From Nonomuraea angiospora (GTDB lineage Bacteria > Actinomycetota > Actinomycetes > Streptosporangiales > Streptosporangiaceae): 64,000 bases of DNA. Position 1 is the first letter of the stretch, and each line of letters begins with the position of its first letter. A program made the translations under genes and the position numbers. Below the pieces are notes generated by a model, which was not told the DNA's origin, ran no database searches, and saw nothing but the letters and a program-made list of their open reading frames with translations. The stretch covers positions 2,728,001 to 2,792,000 of the forward strand of contig NZ_JADBEK010000001.1 in the NCBI RefSeq assembly GCF_014873145.1. The letters run 5' to 3'. Below are positions 42,715-51,505 of this stretch, piece by piece.

Positions 42715-45102
42715 TCAGGCCACCGGCCGCAGGTCCCGGCTGTCGAGCCGGAGGTCGCGCGGGCTGAGGGCGCGGCGGCGTTCGGTGGCGTAGAAGGTTC
42801 CGGCGAGCCCGATGAGGAGCCACACGAAGAGGTGCGCCAGCCCGCCGGCCAGGTCGCCGCCCGTTCCGGTGGCGATGGCGCGCAGGGCGGTGATCGCGCC
42901 GTGCGTGGGCAGCAGCGGTTCGGCCGCCGCGAGCGGGGCGGGGATCGACGACAGCGCGCCGGTGGCGACCGTCAGCACGAGGACCGCGACGGACAGCAGG
43001 CGGCCCGAGCGCCGGAGTACGGCGGCCGCGGCCTGGCAGAGCGCGGTGAAGGCGAGCGCGGCCAGCAGGGTCACGGCAAGGAACGCGAGGCGACCGCCCA
43101 GGCCGAGCCCCAGGAAGGGGGCCAGCCCGAGGCCGAGGAGCGTGCCGGTGACGACCGCGACGGTCGTCCCGGGGATCAGCGCCCGCCCGGCGAGCCGCCA
43201 GGTGGGCAGGCGGCTGGTCAGCACCGACGCCGGGACCGCGCGGATGACCAGGTAGGTCGCCAGCGCACCGGCCCAGAGCGCGAGCACCAGGAAGAACGTG
43301 GCCGCGATCGGGCCGAGGTCGCCGGTCGCGGCGGCGGGGGCCAGCACGGGGGTGGCGGCGACCTTGGACAGGTGCTCGCGTTCGGTCCTGGTGTAGGCGG
43401 GCACTTCGCCGAGGCCGTCGGTGAGGCCCTTGGCCAGGGTGGTGGCTCCGTCGTCGGCCTTCGCGGCGCCGCCGCTGAGCCGGTCGGCGCCGGAGGCGAG
43501 GTCGCCGGCGCCCTTGTGGGCCTGCGTGGTCCCGGCGGCCACCTGCTGGGCGCCGGTGTTCAGGCGGGTGGCGCCGGCGGCCAGCGAGGTGGCGCCCTGG
43601 GAGAGCTGCCCGGCGCCGGCGGACAGCTGCCGGGCGCCCTTGTCCGCGGCCTTGACGCCGGTGTCGAGCTGCCGCGCTCCCGTGGCCGCCGAGGCGATCC
43701 CGCCGGCGAGGGTCTTGGACTGGGCGGCGAGCCGGGAGGTGCCGTCGGCAACCTGCTCGGCGCCCGAGGCGAGGGTGTTCAGCGACTGCTTGATCTGGCT
43801 CGCCGCGCTCTTGGCGCGGGACTTCACGCCGTCGATGTCGCCGGCGATGGAGGCGAGCCGGTCGGAGGCGCGGGCCAGGCTCTCGCAGAAATGCGGGTCG
43901 GCGTCACGGGAGCCGGCCTCGGAACCGGCGGCGGCGCGGGAGCCGGCGGCGGCGCGCGAGCCGGCCTCGGAGCCGGTGGCGGCGCGCGAGCCGGCCTCGG
44001 AGCCGGTGGCGGCGCGCGAGCCGGCCTCGGAGCCGGTGGCGGCGCGCGAGCCGGCCTCGGAGCCGGTGGCGGCGCGGCATCGGGCGGACAGGCGGGCGAG
44101 GTCGTCCGTGGCGTCGCCGGCGGAGGGGACGGCGTCGATGGCGGTGACGATCCGGTCGGCGACCGGGGTGACGGTGTCGGCGAGCTGCCGGTTGCCGTCC
44201 GCGACCTGGCGGGCGCCATCGGCGAGGCGGCGGGTGAGGGCGGGGAGCTGCTCGGTGTCGCGGGCCGCCTTCGACAGGCCCCCGGCCAGGCGGTGCGACC
44301 CGTCGGCCAGGCGCCCGGTCCCGTCGGCGAGCTTGGTGGCGCCGGTGGCCAGCTGACCGGCGGCCGTGGCCAGCCGGGTCGAGCCCTGGGCGATGGAGTT
44401 GGCGCCCTGGGCCACCTGGGTGGCGCCGGAGCGCAGGTCGTTCAGCCCGGTGGCGAGCCCGCGGGCGCCGCCGGCCAGCCGTCGGGTGCCCGTCGCCAGG
44501 TCGCCGGTGCCGTCGGCGAGCCGGTCCGCGCCGTCGGCGGCCTTGCCCATCTGCTCGTGGAGGGTGGTGAAGCCGACGTAGACGTTGTCGAGGTAGGTCT
44601 CGACGACCTGGGTGTTGAGGGTACGCACGGCGGCGTCGGCCACGTCCTGGCTGATGGGCGCGTCCGCCAGGGCCGCCTCGGGGGACGTCTCGACCTCCAG
44701 GGTGGCCTGCGTCGCCTCCAGCGGCCTGCCGGTGGCCGACGACGTGGCCCGCTCCGAGAACGTACGGGGCACGGTGACGGACGCGGCGTACGTGCCGTCC
44801 CGCAGGCCCTTGCCGGCGTCCTCGGTGTCAGTCAGGACCCACTCGTACCGTTTGTCCGCGCCGTGGACGAGCTCGGCGGCGAGCTGGCGGCCGAGCGGGA
44901 CGAGCCGCCCGCCGACGGTCACCGGCTCGTCGAGGTTGACCACCGCGGCCTTGGCCGCGCCGTGACCGCTCGACGGCGACCAGAACGCCCAGGTCAGCAG
45001 GCCCGCGACGAGGGCGGGGACGAGGAGGAGCGCGAGCCAGGTCCACCGCCTGGACGTTGCGGGGAACGCGTCGTCGAGGACGCGGGACAGCGAGGCGAGC
45101 AT
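42715..45102 (-). CDS. YhgE/Pip-type membrane protein with long repeat-rich exoloop
   Basis: 795 aa from ATG 45102, whose A overlaps the upstream stop (TGATG). One N-terminal helix (WLALLLVPALVAGLLTWAF), a ~570-residue extracytoplasmic region made of X-x-L-A-x-G-A heptad-like repeats (ADGTGDLATGTRRLAGGARG, QVADGTSRLAAQSKTLAGG), then five to six C-terminal helices from about residue 580. This is the YhgE/Pip architecture. Inside the loop are four identical ten-residue units (RAATGSEAGS). Translationally coupled to the MMPL transporter, so the two probably form one envelope transport system. Confidence 0.88.
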   Translation of the reverse strand: MLASLSRVLDDAFPATSRRWTWLALLLVPALVAGLLTWAFWSPSSGHGAAKAAVVNLDEPVTVGGRLVPLGRQLAAELVHGADKRYEWVLTDTEDAGKGLRDGTYAASVTVPRTFSERATSSATGRPLEATQATLEVETSPEAALADAPISQDVADAAVRTLNTQVVETYLDNVYVGFTTLHEQMGKAADGADRLADGTGDLATGTRRLAGGARGLATGLNDLRSGATQVAQGANSIAQGSTRLATAAGQLATGATKLADGTGRLADGSHRLAGGLSKAARDTEQLPALTRRLADGARQVADGNRQLADTVTPVADRIVTAIDAVPSAGDATDDLARLSARCRAATGSEAGSRAATGSEAGSRAATGSEAGSRAATGSEAGSRAAAGSRAAAGSEAGSRDADPHFCESLARASDRLASIAGDIDGVKSRAKSAASQIKQSLNTLASGAEQVADGTSRLAAQSKTLAGGIASAATGARQLDTGVKAADKGARQLSAGAGQLSQGATSLAAGATRLNTGAQQVAAGTTQAHKGAGDLASGADRLSGGAAKADDGATTLAKGLTDGLGEVPAYTRTEREHLSKVAATPVLAPAAATGDLGPIAATFFLVLALWAGALATYLVIRAVPASVLTSRLPTWRLAGRALIPGTTVAVVTGTLLGLGLAPFLGLGLGGRLAFLAVTLLAALAFTALCQAAAAVLRRSGRLLSVAVLVLTVATGALSSIPAPLAAAEPLLPTHGAITALRAIATGTGGDLAGGLAHLFVWLLIGLAGTFYATERRRALSPRDLRLDSRDLRPVA
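43951..44070 (-). repeat. Four perfect 30-bp tandem repeats
   Basis: Units at 43951, 43981, 44011 and 44041 are identical over 30 bp, flanked by degenerate copies toward 43909. They are in frame inside the YhgE-type gene and encode RAATGSEAGS. Perfect identity implies recent expansion or ongoing homogenisation. Confidence 0.95.
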
Positions 45103-47789
45103 CAGCGAACTCCGGCAATAGCGCGGTCGAGGGACAGGTCGGTGACGGTGTCCGGGGGCAGCAGGTCGCGTACGAGCGCCGGGTCCTGGCAGGACACCAC
45201 GGCGGCGGCCGGTCCGGTGTCCGGCAGCCGGGCCAGCAGGCGGGCCAGTTCGGCGCGCTGCTCGGTGCGTACGACGGCGTCGAGGTTCTCCAGCACGACC
45301 AGGCGCGCGCCGTTCGCGAGCGCGGCACGCGCGTCGCCGGCCGGGTCCTTCGCCTCGCGGCACGGGACGAGGGCCACCGCCCGCCGGACCGCGCGGGCGT
45401 GCTGGGGGACGATGTGGCCGCACACCTTCAGGTCGCCCTCCAGGGCGGGCACCCGGCCGGCGAGGGCGTGCAGCAGCGCGGACGCGCCGAGGCCGTGGAC
45501 GCGCAGGACCTGTCCGGGCAGCAGGTGGATGGACACGCCGGAGAAGACGTCGGCGCCGCGGAGGTCGCGGACGCGCAGGTCCTCGGCGCTGACGAGCTCC
45601 GGCGAGCCGGGCGCGGGCCAGCCGGCCAGGCGCAGCTCGCGGGTCAGCCCCTCGCCCTCGGCGTCGAAGACGGGCAGCCGGCGGTCCAGCCAGCCGGGCA
45701 GCCACCACGCGCGGTGGCCGAGCAGCGCGAGCACGGCCGGCACCAGCGTCATGCGGACGACGAAGGCGTCCACGAACACGCCCACGGCCAGGCTGAAGGC
45801 GATCGGCTTGATGGTGGCGCTGCCCTCGGGCACGAACGCGGCGAAGACCGCGAACATGATGACCGCCGCGGCCACCACCACCGTCGAGGCCGACACGAAG
45901 CCGGACTCGACGGCCCGGTGCGGGTCGCGGTGGTGGACGTACTCCTCCCGCATCCGCGACAGCAGGAACACCTCGTAGTCCATGGCCAGCCCGAACAGCA
46001 CGCCCATCAAGATGATCGGCAGGAAGCTGATCACGCTGCCGGTGTGCTGCACGCCGAGCGCCTGCGCCAGGTGGCCCTGCTGGAAGACGAACGACGTGGC
46101 CCCGAACGCCGCGCCCACCGACAGCAGGTATCCCAGCGCCGCCTTGACCGGCACCGCGATCGAGCGGAACACCATGGCCAGCAGGACCAGCGACAGCCCC
46201 ACGACGACGGTCCCGAACGGCAGCAGCGCCCCGGCCAGCCGCGCCGAGACATCGATGCCCACGGCGGTGAACCCGGTGACGGCGATGGCGACCCCGTAGG
46301 CCCGCCGGAAGTGCTCCGCCCGATCGCGCAGGCGCTGGACGAGAGCCTCGGTCTGCGGCGAGTCGCCGGGCGAGTCGGGGACGACCTGGATGATGGCGGT
46401 GTCGCCCTTGCGGTTGGGCGTGGCGACCGGGACCGCCGCGACGCCGTCCAGGCGCTCGATCTCCGCGGCGATCTCGTCGGTGACGCCGACGGGGTCCGTG
46501 GTGTTCAGGACGTCGACCGAGACGACCAGCGGAGCGTTGTAGCCGGGCCCGAAATGCCGGGCGATGGCGTCGAAGGTGTCGCGGGCGGGCGTGCCGGGCT
46601 CCTCGGTGCCGCTGTTGGGCAGCGCGAGGCGCAGGTCCGCGGCGGGCAGCGCGCACAGCCCGAGCGCGCCGACGACCACGACGATCGTCACGATCGGCGA
46701 TCTGGTGGCCAGGCGCACCCAGCGGCGGCTCAGCGGCACCCGTTCCCTGGCGGGACGGCGGCGGGGCCGGGGGCGCAGGCGTTCGCCGGCGACGGCCAGG
46801 AGCGCGGGCGTGGCCGTGACGGCGACGGCCACCGCGACGCACACCGAGAACGCCGCCGCGACCCCCATCGTGGTCAGGAACGGGATGCCGGCCACCGCCA
46901 GCCCCAGCAGCGCGATCACCACGGTGATCCCGGCGAAGACGACGGCCGACCCGGCGGTCGCGGTGGCGCGGGCGATCGACTCCTCGACCTCCAGCCCTTC
47001 GCCGAGCTGGTCCCGGTGGCGGGAGAGGATGAACAGCGCGTAGTCGATGCCCACCGCCAGCCCGAGCATGACCGCCAGCATGGGCGCGGTCGAGGAGATG
47101 GGCGTGAACACCGTGGCCGCGAAGATCAGGGCCACCGCGACGGCGACCCCGAACACCGCGGTCACCATCGGCATCGCGGCCGCGACGAGGGAGCGGAAGA
47201 CGAGGAAGAGCACGAGGAAGGCGATGACCAGGCCGATGCCCTCGGTGGGGCTGAGCTTCGGCACCGCGTTGGAGAAGGCGTCCCCGCCGACGTGGACGGT
47301 CGCGCCCGCGCCGATGCGCCGCTCCAGCCCGGCGCCGATGTCCTGGAGCCGCTGCTTGGTGGCGGGGGTGGTCCGCGCCTGCGGGACGTCGAGGGGGATC
47401 GCGATGATGGCGGCCCTGCCGTCGGCGGAGACGGCGTTCTTGACGTTCTCGGCGAACGGGCTGGTCACCAGCGCGACCTGGTCGAGCCGTTCGATGTCCC
47501 GTACGGCCGCCTTCACCGCGCTCCTGACGGCGGGGGCGTCGGCGCGGGCGCCGGCCGGCATCACGACCACCATCCGCGCCGACGTGCCGCTGACCTCGGG
47601 GAAGACGTGGGAGAGGTGGTCGAGGGCGTCCTGTGACTGCGAGCCGGGGATCGTGAAGGCGTCGTCGGTCCCCTGTTGCAGCAGGCCCATCGCGCCGCCG
47701 GCCAGCGCCAGGGCCAGCAGCCAGGCTCCTAGGACGACGATCCGGGCACGTGCGGCGCTTCGGCCGAGTCTGTACAAGAAGGACGACAC
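45102..47789 (-). CDS. MMPL/RND-family transporter with degenerate ABC-ATPase-like C-terminal domain
   Basis: 895 aa from GTG 47789. Standard MMPL layout: N-terminal helix, exoloop 1, helix bundle with GLAVGIDYALFILSRHRD, exoloop 2, second bundle with GLAMDYEVFLLSRMREEY. After about residue 705 comes an extra ~190-residue domain that reads like an ABC nucleotide-binding domain: DVFSGVSIHLLPGQVLRVHG, a degenerate Walker A (GLGASALLHALAG, Lys missing), LVVLENLDAV at the Walker B position and AAAVVSCQDPALV at the H-loop. It probably does not hydrolyse ATP. Divergent from a TetR gene, followed by the YhgE-type gene. Confidence 0.9.
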   Translation of the reverse strand: MSSFLYRLGRSAARARIVVLGAWLLALALAGGAMGLLQQGTDDAFTIPGSQSQDALDHLSHVFPEVSGTSARMVVVMPAGARADAPAVRSAVKAAVRDIERLDQVALVTSPFAENVKNAVSADGRAAIIAIPLDVPQARTTPATKQRLQDIGAGLERRIGAGATVHVGGDAFSNAVPKLSPTEGIGLVIAFLVLFLVFRSLVAAAMPMVTAVFGVAVAVALIFAATVFTPISSTAPMLAVMLGLAVGIDYALFILSRHRDQLGEGLEVEESIARATATAGSAVVFAGITVVIALLGLAVAGIPFLTTMGVAAAFSVCVAVAVAVTATPALLAVAGERLRPRPRRRPARERVPLSRRWVRLATRSPIVTIVVVVGALGLCALPAADLRLALPNSGTEEPGTPARDTFDAIARHFGPGYNAPLVVSVDVLNTTDPVGVTDEIAAEIERLDGVAAVPVATPNRKGDTAIIQVVPDSPGDSPQTEALVQRLRDRAEHFRRAYGVAIAVTGFTAVGIDVSARLAGALLPFGTVVVGLSLVLLAMVFRSIAVPVKAALGYLLSVGAAFGATSFVFQQGHLAQALGVQHTGSVISFLPIILMGVLFGLAMDYEVFLLSRMREEYVHHRDPHRAVESGFVSASTVVVAAAVIMFAVFAAFVPEGSATIKPIAFSLAVGVFVDAFVVRMTLVPAVLALLGHRAWWLPGWLDRRLPVFDAEGEGLTRELRLAGWPAPGSPELVSAEDLRVRDLRGADVFSGVSIHLLPGQVLRVHGLGASALLHALAGRVPALEGDLKVCGHIVPQHARAVRRAVALVPCREAKDPAGDARAALANGARLVVLENLDAVVRTEQRAELARLLARLPDTGPAAAVVSCQDPALVRDLLPPDTVTDLSLDRAIAGVR

Positions 47790-47808
47790 GGGTGGGCACA
47801 GTAGTTAA

Positions 47809-47826
47809 TTGCACATCAATGTGCAA
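47809..47826. promoter_or_regulatory. TetR operator, perfect palindrome
   Basis: TTGCACAT-CA-ATGTGCAA, perfect 8+8 bp, lies between the divergent MMPL (start 47789) and TetR (start 47862) genes. Expected binding site of the TetR protein, controlling both. Confidence 0.8.
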
Positions 47827-47861
47827 GTTTGATGATGATGGAGAGGCGATAGGGTGCAGCG

Positions 47862-48479
47862 ATGACGCCAGACGCGACGGCACAACCGCGACGCAGCCAC
47901 GCCCGCGCCAACCGCGCGCGCATCCTGGCCGTCGCCCGGCGGGAGCTGAGCGCCAACCCCGAGGCCACGATCGAGGAGATCGCGCGGGCCGCCGGGGTCG
48001 TCCGTCGCACGCTGTACGCGCACTTCCCCGGCCGTACGGCCCTGCTGGAGGCCATCGCGGACGAGGGCGCCGAAGCCCTGCGCGGAGCCCTGGCCGCCGC
48101 GGCGGTGCCCGCCGACTCACCCGAGCAGGCGCTGGCCCGCCACACCATGGAGCTCTGGCAGGTCGGCGACCGCTACCGGACGCTGCTCGCCCTCGGCCGC
48201 CAGTGCTTCGGCGACGCCTGGTTCGCGGACCTGACGGACCCGGCGCGGCGCGACGCCGTCGCCATCGTCCGGCGCGGGCAGGCCGACGGCGTCTTCCACG
48301 GCCACCTGCCCGCCGAGGTGCTCGCGTCCGCCCTCGGCGCGCTGATGCTGTCGCTGCTGGAGAGCGTCAACGCCGGCCTGTGGGAGGACTCCGGGCCGGG
48401 GGCGGCCACCGCGATCCTGATCGGGGCGGGGGTGCCGCCCGAGCGCGCGGCCGGCGTGGCGGCCGGGCTGGCGCGCTGA
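47862..48479 (+). CDS. TetR-family transcriptional regulator
   Basis: 205 aa, ATG start. N-terminal HTH: RARILAVARRELSANPEATIEEIARAAGVVRRTLYAHFPGRTALLEAIA. The C-terminal ligand domain is unspecific. Divergent from the MMPL-YhgE operon; the palindrome between them supports local control. Confidence 0.93.
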   Translation: MTPDATAQPRRSHARANRARILAVARRELSANPEATIEEIARAAGVVRRTLYAHFPGRTALLEAIADEGAEALRGALAAAAVPADSPEQALARHTMELWQVGDRYRTLLALGRQCFGDAWFADLTDPARRDAVAIVRRGQADGVFHGHLPAEVLASALGALMLSLLESVNAGLWEDSGPGAATAILIGAGVPPERAAGVAAGLAR

Positions 48480-48532
48480 GAGGCGGCCCGGCGCTACCGG
48501 GATCCCGGGGGCGGAACGAGTAACGTGGACGG

Positions 48533-49015
48533 ATGAGCAAGTCGTTCCTGGAGCCGGCGCAGTGGTACGCGACACTTCCGGCGTTCTACGCCTCGGCGTG
48601 CGCGCTGCTCACTGACACCGAGGACCGGGTCCTCATGGTCAAGCCCAACTACCGGCCCCACTGGGCGTTCCCCGGCGGCATCATGGAGGCCGACGAGCTC
48701 CCCCACGAGTGCGCCGTCCGCGAGGTCGGCGAGGAGCTCGGGCTGCGCGTGGCGGTGACCGGGCTCCTGGTGGTGGACTGGGCGCTGCCGGTGGGCGACA
48801 GGCCGCAGAGCATGATCAATTTCGTGTTCGACGGCGGCACCGTCACCGACCCTGGCCAGATCGTCCTGCAGACCTCGGAGCTCGACGACTTCGGCTTCTT
48901 CCCCTGGGACGAGGCGGCCCGGCTGCTCCCCGCCGCCACCGCCCCCCGCATCCCGGCGGCACGGCGGGCACGCGACGACGCCCGCACCATCTACCTCCCC
49001 TTCACCCCCCAGTAG
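48533..49015 (+). CDS. Nudix hydrolase
   Basis: 160 aa, ATG start. The complete Nudix box GX5EX7REUXEEXGU is present at GIMEADE...REVGEELGL, with the upstream HWAFPGG loop. It hydrolyses a nucleoside-diphosphate-linked substrate; specificity is not predictable. Stands alone between a TetR gene and an alpha/beta-hydrolase gene. Confidence 0.93.
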   Translation: MSKSFLEPAQWYATLPAFYASACALLTDTEDRVLMVKPNYRPHWAFPGGIMEADELPHECAVREVGEELGLRVAVTGLLVVDWALPVGDRPQSMINFVFDGGTVTDPGQIVLQTSELDDFGFFPWDEAARLLPAATAPRIPAARRARDDARTIYLPFTPQ

Positions 49016-49065
49016 CCCCCTCGGCACGTCCGGACGCCCATGGTCGTGTTTCGCGCACCCTCTTA

Positions 49066-49102
49066 CCTAGGGCTCCTAGGAAATAGGCTAGCATTCCTAG
49101 GA
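49066..49102. promoter_or_regulatory. Three CCTAGG palindromes upstream of alpha/beta hydrolase
   Basis: CCTAGG occurs at 49066-49071, 49075-49080 and 49096-49101, the last two as TCCTAGGA. The cluster is 24 bp upstream of the alpha/beta-hydrolase start and overlaps an AT-rich TAGCAT that could be a -10 box. Probable operator cluster; the regulator is unknown. Confidence 0.5.
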
Positions 49103-49125
49103 ACACAGATCGGAAGGGGATCATC

Positions 49126-49941
49126 ATGGCCACGCTGGACGTACCGGGCGCCAGGCTCTACTACGAGGTCAGCGGCGAGGGACCCGCGCTCCTGCTGCTG
49201 CCGGGCGGCGGCGGCGACGCGGCGATCTTCGACGCGCCGGCCGGCCTGCTCGCCGAGCACTTCACGCTCATCGCCCTCGACCCGCGCGGCTACTCGCGCA
49301 GCCGCCTCGACGGCCCGGCCGTGGACCAGCGGGTCGAGGTGCAGAGCGAGGACGCCCGCCGGCTGCTCGACGCCGTCACCCCCGACCGGCCCGCCTACGT
49401 CTTCGGCGGCAGCAGCGGCGCCATCGTGGGCCTCGACCTGCTCGCCCGGCACCCCGGGCGGGTGCGCCGCCTGGTCGCCCACGAGCCGCCGTGCTTCGCC
49501 GTCCTCCCCGACGCCCCCGCGCAAGTGGCCTTCGTCGAGGAGGTTCACCGGCTCTTCCGCGAGCAGGGGCTCGCGGCCGCGTCCGCCCGGTTCATGGAGG
49601 GCATCGGCGGCACCCTCCGGCCGCTGCCGGACCCGGCCTCGCTGCCGCCCCGGGCCGCCGAGATGATGGCCCGGCTGATGAACAACGCTCCGATCATGAT
49701 GGAGCATGAGCTGCGGCAGTTCACGTCCTATGTCCCCGACCTGGCCGCGCTCGGCCGCGTCGCCGACCGGCTGGTCCTGGCCGCCGGGCGCGAGACGAGG
49801 GGGCACCTGCCGTACCGGCCCGCCGCGCTGCTGGCGGAGCGGCTCGGGATCGGGCTGGTCGAGTTCCCGGGCGGGCACAGCTTCACCGACGCCCCCGAGG
49901 AGTTCGCCAAGCAGTTGATCGAGGTGCTCACCGCCCCCTGA
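49126..49941 (+). CDS. Alpha/beta hydrolase
   Basis: 271 aa, ATG start with GGAAGGGG upstream. Oxyanion motif LLLPGGGGDAAIF, nucleophile elbow FGGSSGAIVGLDLL (Gly-Gly-Ser-Ser-Gly), acid region LVLAAGRETRG and terminal His in FPGGHSFTDAPEEFA. Typical of small-molecule esterases and haloperoxidase-like hydrolases of actinomycetes. Cytosolic. Convergent with the SnoaL-type gene, 9 bp apart. Confidence 0.92.
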   Translation: MATLDVPGARLYYEVSGEGPALLLLPGGGGDAAIFDAPAGLLAEHFTLIALDPRGYSRSRLDGPAVDQRVEVQSEDARRLLDAVTPDRPAYVFGGSSGAIVGLDLLARHPGRVRRLVAHEPPCFAVLPDAPAQVAFVEEVHRLFREQGLAAASARFMEGIGGTLRPLPDPASLPPRAAEMMARLMNNAPIMMEHELRQFTSYVPDLAALGRVADRLVLAAGRETRGHLPYRPAALLAERLGIGLVEFPGGHSFTDAPEEFAKQLIEVLTAP

Positions 49942-49950
49942 CCGGGGCTC

Positions 49951-50805
49951 TCACGCGCCGGCCACCTCGCGCATCAGCTCGGCCGAGGCCAGGGGGTTGC
50001 CGTAGTCGCGCGAGTGCACGATGAGCCCGTCCCGCACCGTCACGATCATGACGTACGTGGTGGCGAACGGCCGGCCGGTGGCCGTGACGGATCCGTGCAG
50101 GGTGAACTCGGCCACCATCACCTCCGGGTCCGCGGTCTCCAGCAGGTTGACCGCGTCCGCGCGCTCGAACCGCCACAACCCCTTCACCGCCTCGACCCGG
50201 GCACGCAGGAGATCGCTGCCGACCGAGCGCGCGGGCACGCCCGGCGGGGCGAACGGGATCTCGATGACCACGTCCGGCGCGTACAGGGCGAGCATCGCGT
50301 CGTGGTCGCCCGCCGCCGAGACCTCGATCAGCCGCGCGACGACCTCCTTGGCGCTCCCGGGCCGTACGGGCGCGAGCGCGGCCGCCAGCTCGGGCAGCAT
50401 GCCGACGGCTTCGGCGGCGCCCACGGCGTTGGGGTAGTCGAGGTAGGAGAGCACGGCGCCGTCGCGGACGCGGATCACCCCGAGGGAGGAGGCGAACCGG
50501 AACGGCGTGCCGCCCGCGCTGCCCTCCGGCTCGAACTCGACGACGACCACCTCCGGGTCGGTGGTCTCGTAGACGGTGGAGTGGACGTCGTCGAAGCTCA
50601 GCAGCCGCGCGATCCCCCCGGAGGCGCCCTGTTTCATGTGCTCGCGGATGGTTTCTACGCCTTCGAACCGGCGCGGCCGCCCGGGCATGCCGAACCGCAG
50701 CTCATAGACGGCGTCGTCGGCGAACACGGCGGTGAAGGCGTCGGCGTCCCTGCTCGTCATGGCCTGACGTAGGTGCTCGACGACCGCCTGAAGGTTCTCG
50801 GACAT
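49951..50805 (-). CDS. Tandem SnoaL-like (NTF2-fold) protein
   Basis: 284 aa from ATG 50805 (GAGGGG upstream). Two NTF2-like domains in tandem: residues 1-130 (LRQAMTSRDADAFTAVFADDAVYELRFG ... GVIRVRDGAVLSYLDYPNAV) and 150-284 (LIEVSAAGDHDAMLALYAPDVVIEIPF ... MIVTVRDGLIVHSRDYGNPL). The parallel wording of the two halves indicates internal duplication. May be a ketosteroid-isomerase-like enzyme or binding protein. Divergent from a TetR gene that probably controls it. Confidence 0.87.
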   Translation of the reverse strand: MSENLQAVVEHLRQAMTSRDADAFTAVFADDAVYELRFGMPGRPRRFEGVETIREHMKQGASGGIARLLSFDDVHSTVYETTDPEVVVVEFEPEGSAGGTPFRFASSLGVIRVRDGAVLSYLDYPNAVGAAEAVGMLPELAAALAPVRPGSAKEVVARLIEVSAAGDHDAMLALYAPDVVIEIPFAPPGVPARSVGSDLLRARVEAVKGLWRFERADAVNLLETADPEVMVAEFTLHGSVTATGRPFATTYVMIVTVRDGLIVHSRDYGNPLASAELMREVAGA

Positions 50806-50837
50806 GGTGGATCCCCTCGGAGAGAACGGAATAGAAT

Positions 50838-50890
50838 CGGAACGCACGCCCCGTTTCAGGATTGAACGATACGGAACGCGCGCCCCGTTT
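50838..50890. promoter_or_regulatory. Directly repeated operator between SnoaL and TetR genes
   Basis: CGGAACGCACGCCCCGTTT (50838-50856) and CGGAACGCGCGCCCCGTTT (50872-50890) differ at one base and are 34 bp apart. Each contains an AACG/CGTT dyad. Probable TetR sites covering both promoters. Confidence 0.7.
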
Positions 50891-50909
50891 GTCTAGAAGG
50901 GAGCCATCG

Positions 50910-51476
50910 ATGACGCCGGACAAGCCGCTGCGCGCCGACGCCCGCCGCAACCGCGCCCGCGTGCTGCAGGCCGCCGAGGCCGCGTTCTCGGCCGAGGGCA
51001 TGGCGGTGCCGCTGGATGAGATCGCCCGGCGGGCGGGCGTCGGCGCCGGCACGGTCTACCGGCACTTCCCCTCCAAGGAGGCACTGTTCGAGGCCGTGGT
51101 CCACGACCGGATCGCGCAGTTCGCCGAGGAGGCCCGCACGCTCGCGGCGGCGGAGTGGCCCGGCGAGGAGTTCTTCGCGTTCCTGGGCCGGATGGTCGAT
51201 CAGGCGATGCTCAACAAGGCGCTGTGCGACGCCCTGGAGGCCGCCGGATCGCCGGTCAAGCCTTCCGACGGCGTCCAGCGCGACGTGTGGGAGTCGTTCG
51301 GCGCCCTGCTGGGCGCCGCCCAGCGCGTCGGCGCGGTCCGCGCCGACGTCGACGTGTCCGACCTGCGGGCCCTGCTGTCGGGGGCGCTCGCCATGGAGCG
51401 CCACGCCCGCGACGGCGACCGCCCCGCCGGCCGGCTGACCGGGCTCCTGCTGGACGCCCTGCGCCCCCGCCCCTGA
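50910..51476 (+). CDS. TetR-family transcriptional regulator
   Basis: 188 aa from ATG 50910 (GAAGGGAG upstream; the further in-frame extension overlaps an operator and is unlikely). HTH: RVLQAAEAAFSAEGMAVPLDEIARRAGVGAGTVYRHFPSKEALFEAVV. Typical of the SACE_7040-type TetR subgroup. Divergent from the SnoaL-type gene. Confidence 0.93.
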   Translation: MTPDKPLRADARRNRARVLQAAEAAFSAEGMAVPLDEIARRAGVGAGTVYRHFPSKEALFEAVVHDRIAQFAEEARTLAAAEWPGEEFFAFLGRMVDQAMLNKALCDALEAAGSPVKPSDGVQRDVWESFGALLGAAQRVGAVRADVDVSDLRALLSGALAMERHARDGDRPAGRLTGLLLDALRPRP

Positions 51477-51505
51477 CCGCTGCGGCAGGCGCGCGGCGGG
51501 AGGGG

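Noticed and set aside
43951..44070. 30-bp direct repeats as a possible CRISPR array
   Set aside because: Repeats are head-to-tail with no spacers, in frame within a gene, and no cas genes are present.
42556..45978. A 1,140-codon open frame on the plus strand opposite the YhgE and MMPL genes
   Set aside because: Gly/Arg/Gln-rich, no recognisable domain; a complementary-strand shadow of two clear minus-strand genes in very GC-rich DNA.
42715..48120. An 1,801-codon minus-strand frame running through both transporter genes
   Set aside because: Its upstream 1,000 codons are Arg/Pro/Ala nonsense in the wrong frame for the MMPL gene; only the YhgE-type part from 45102 is real.
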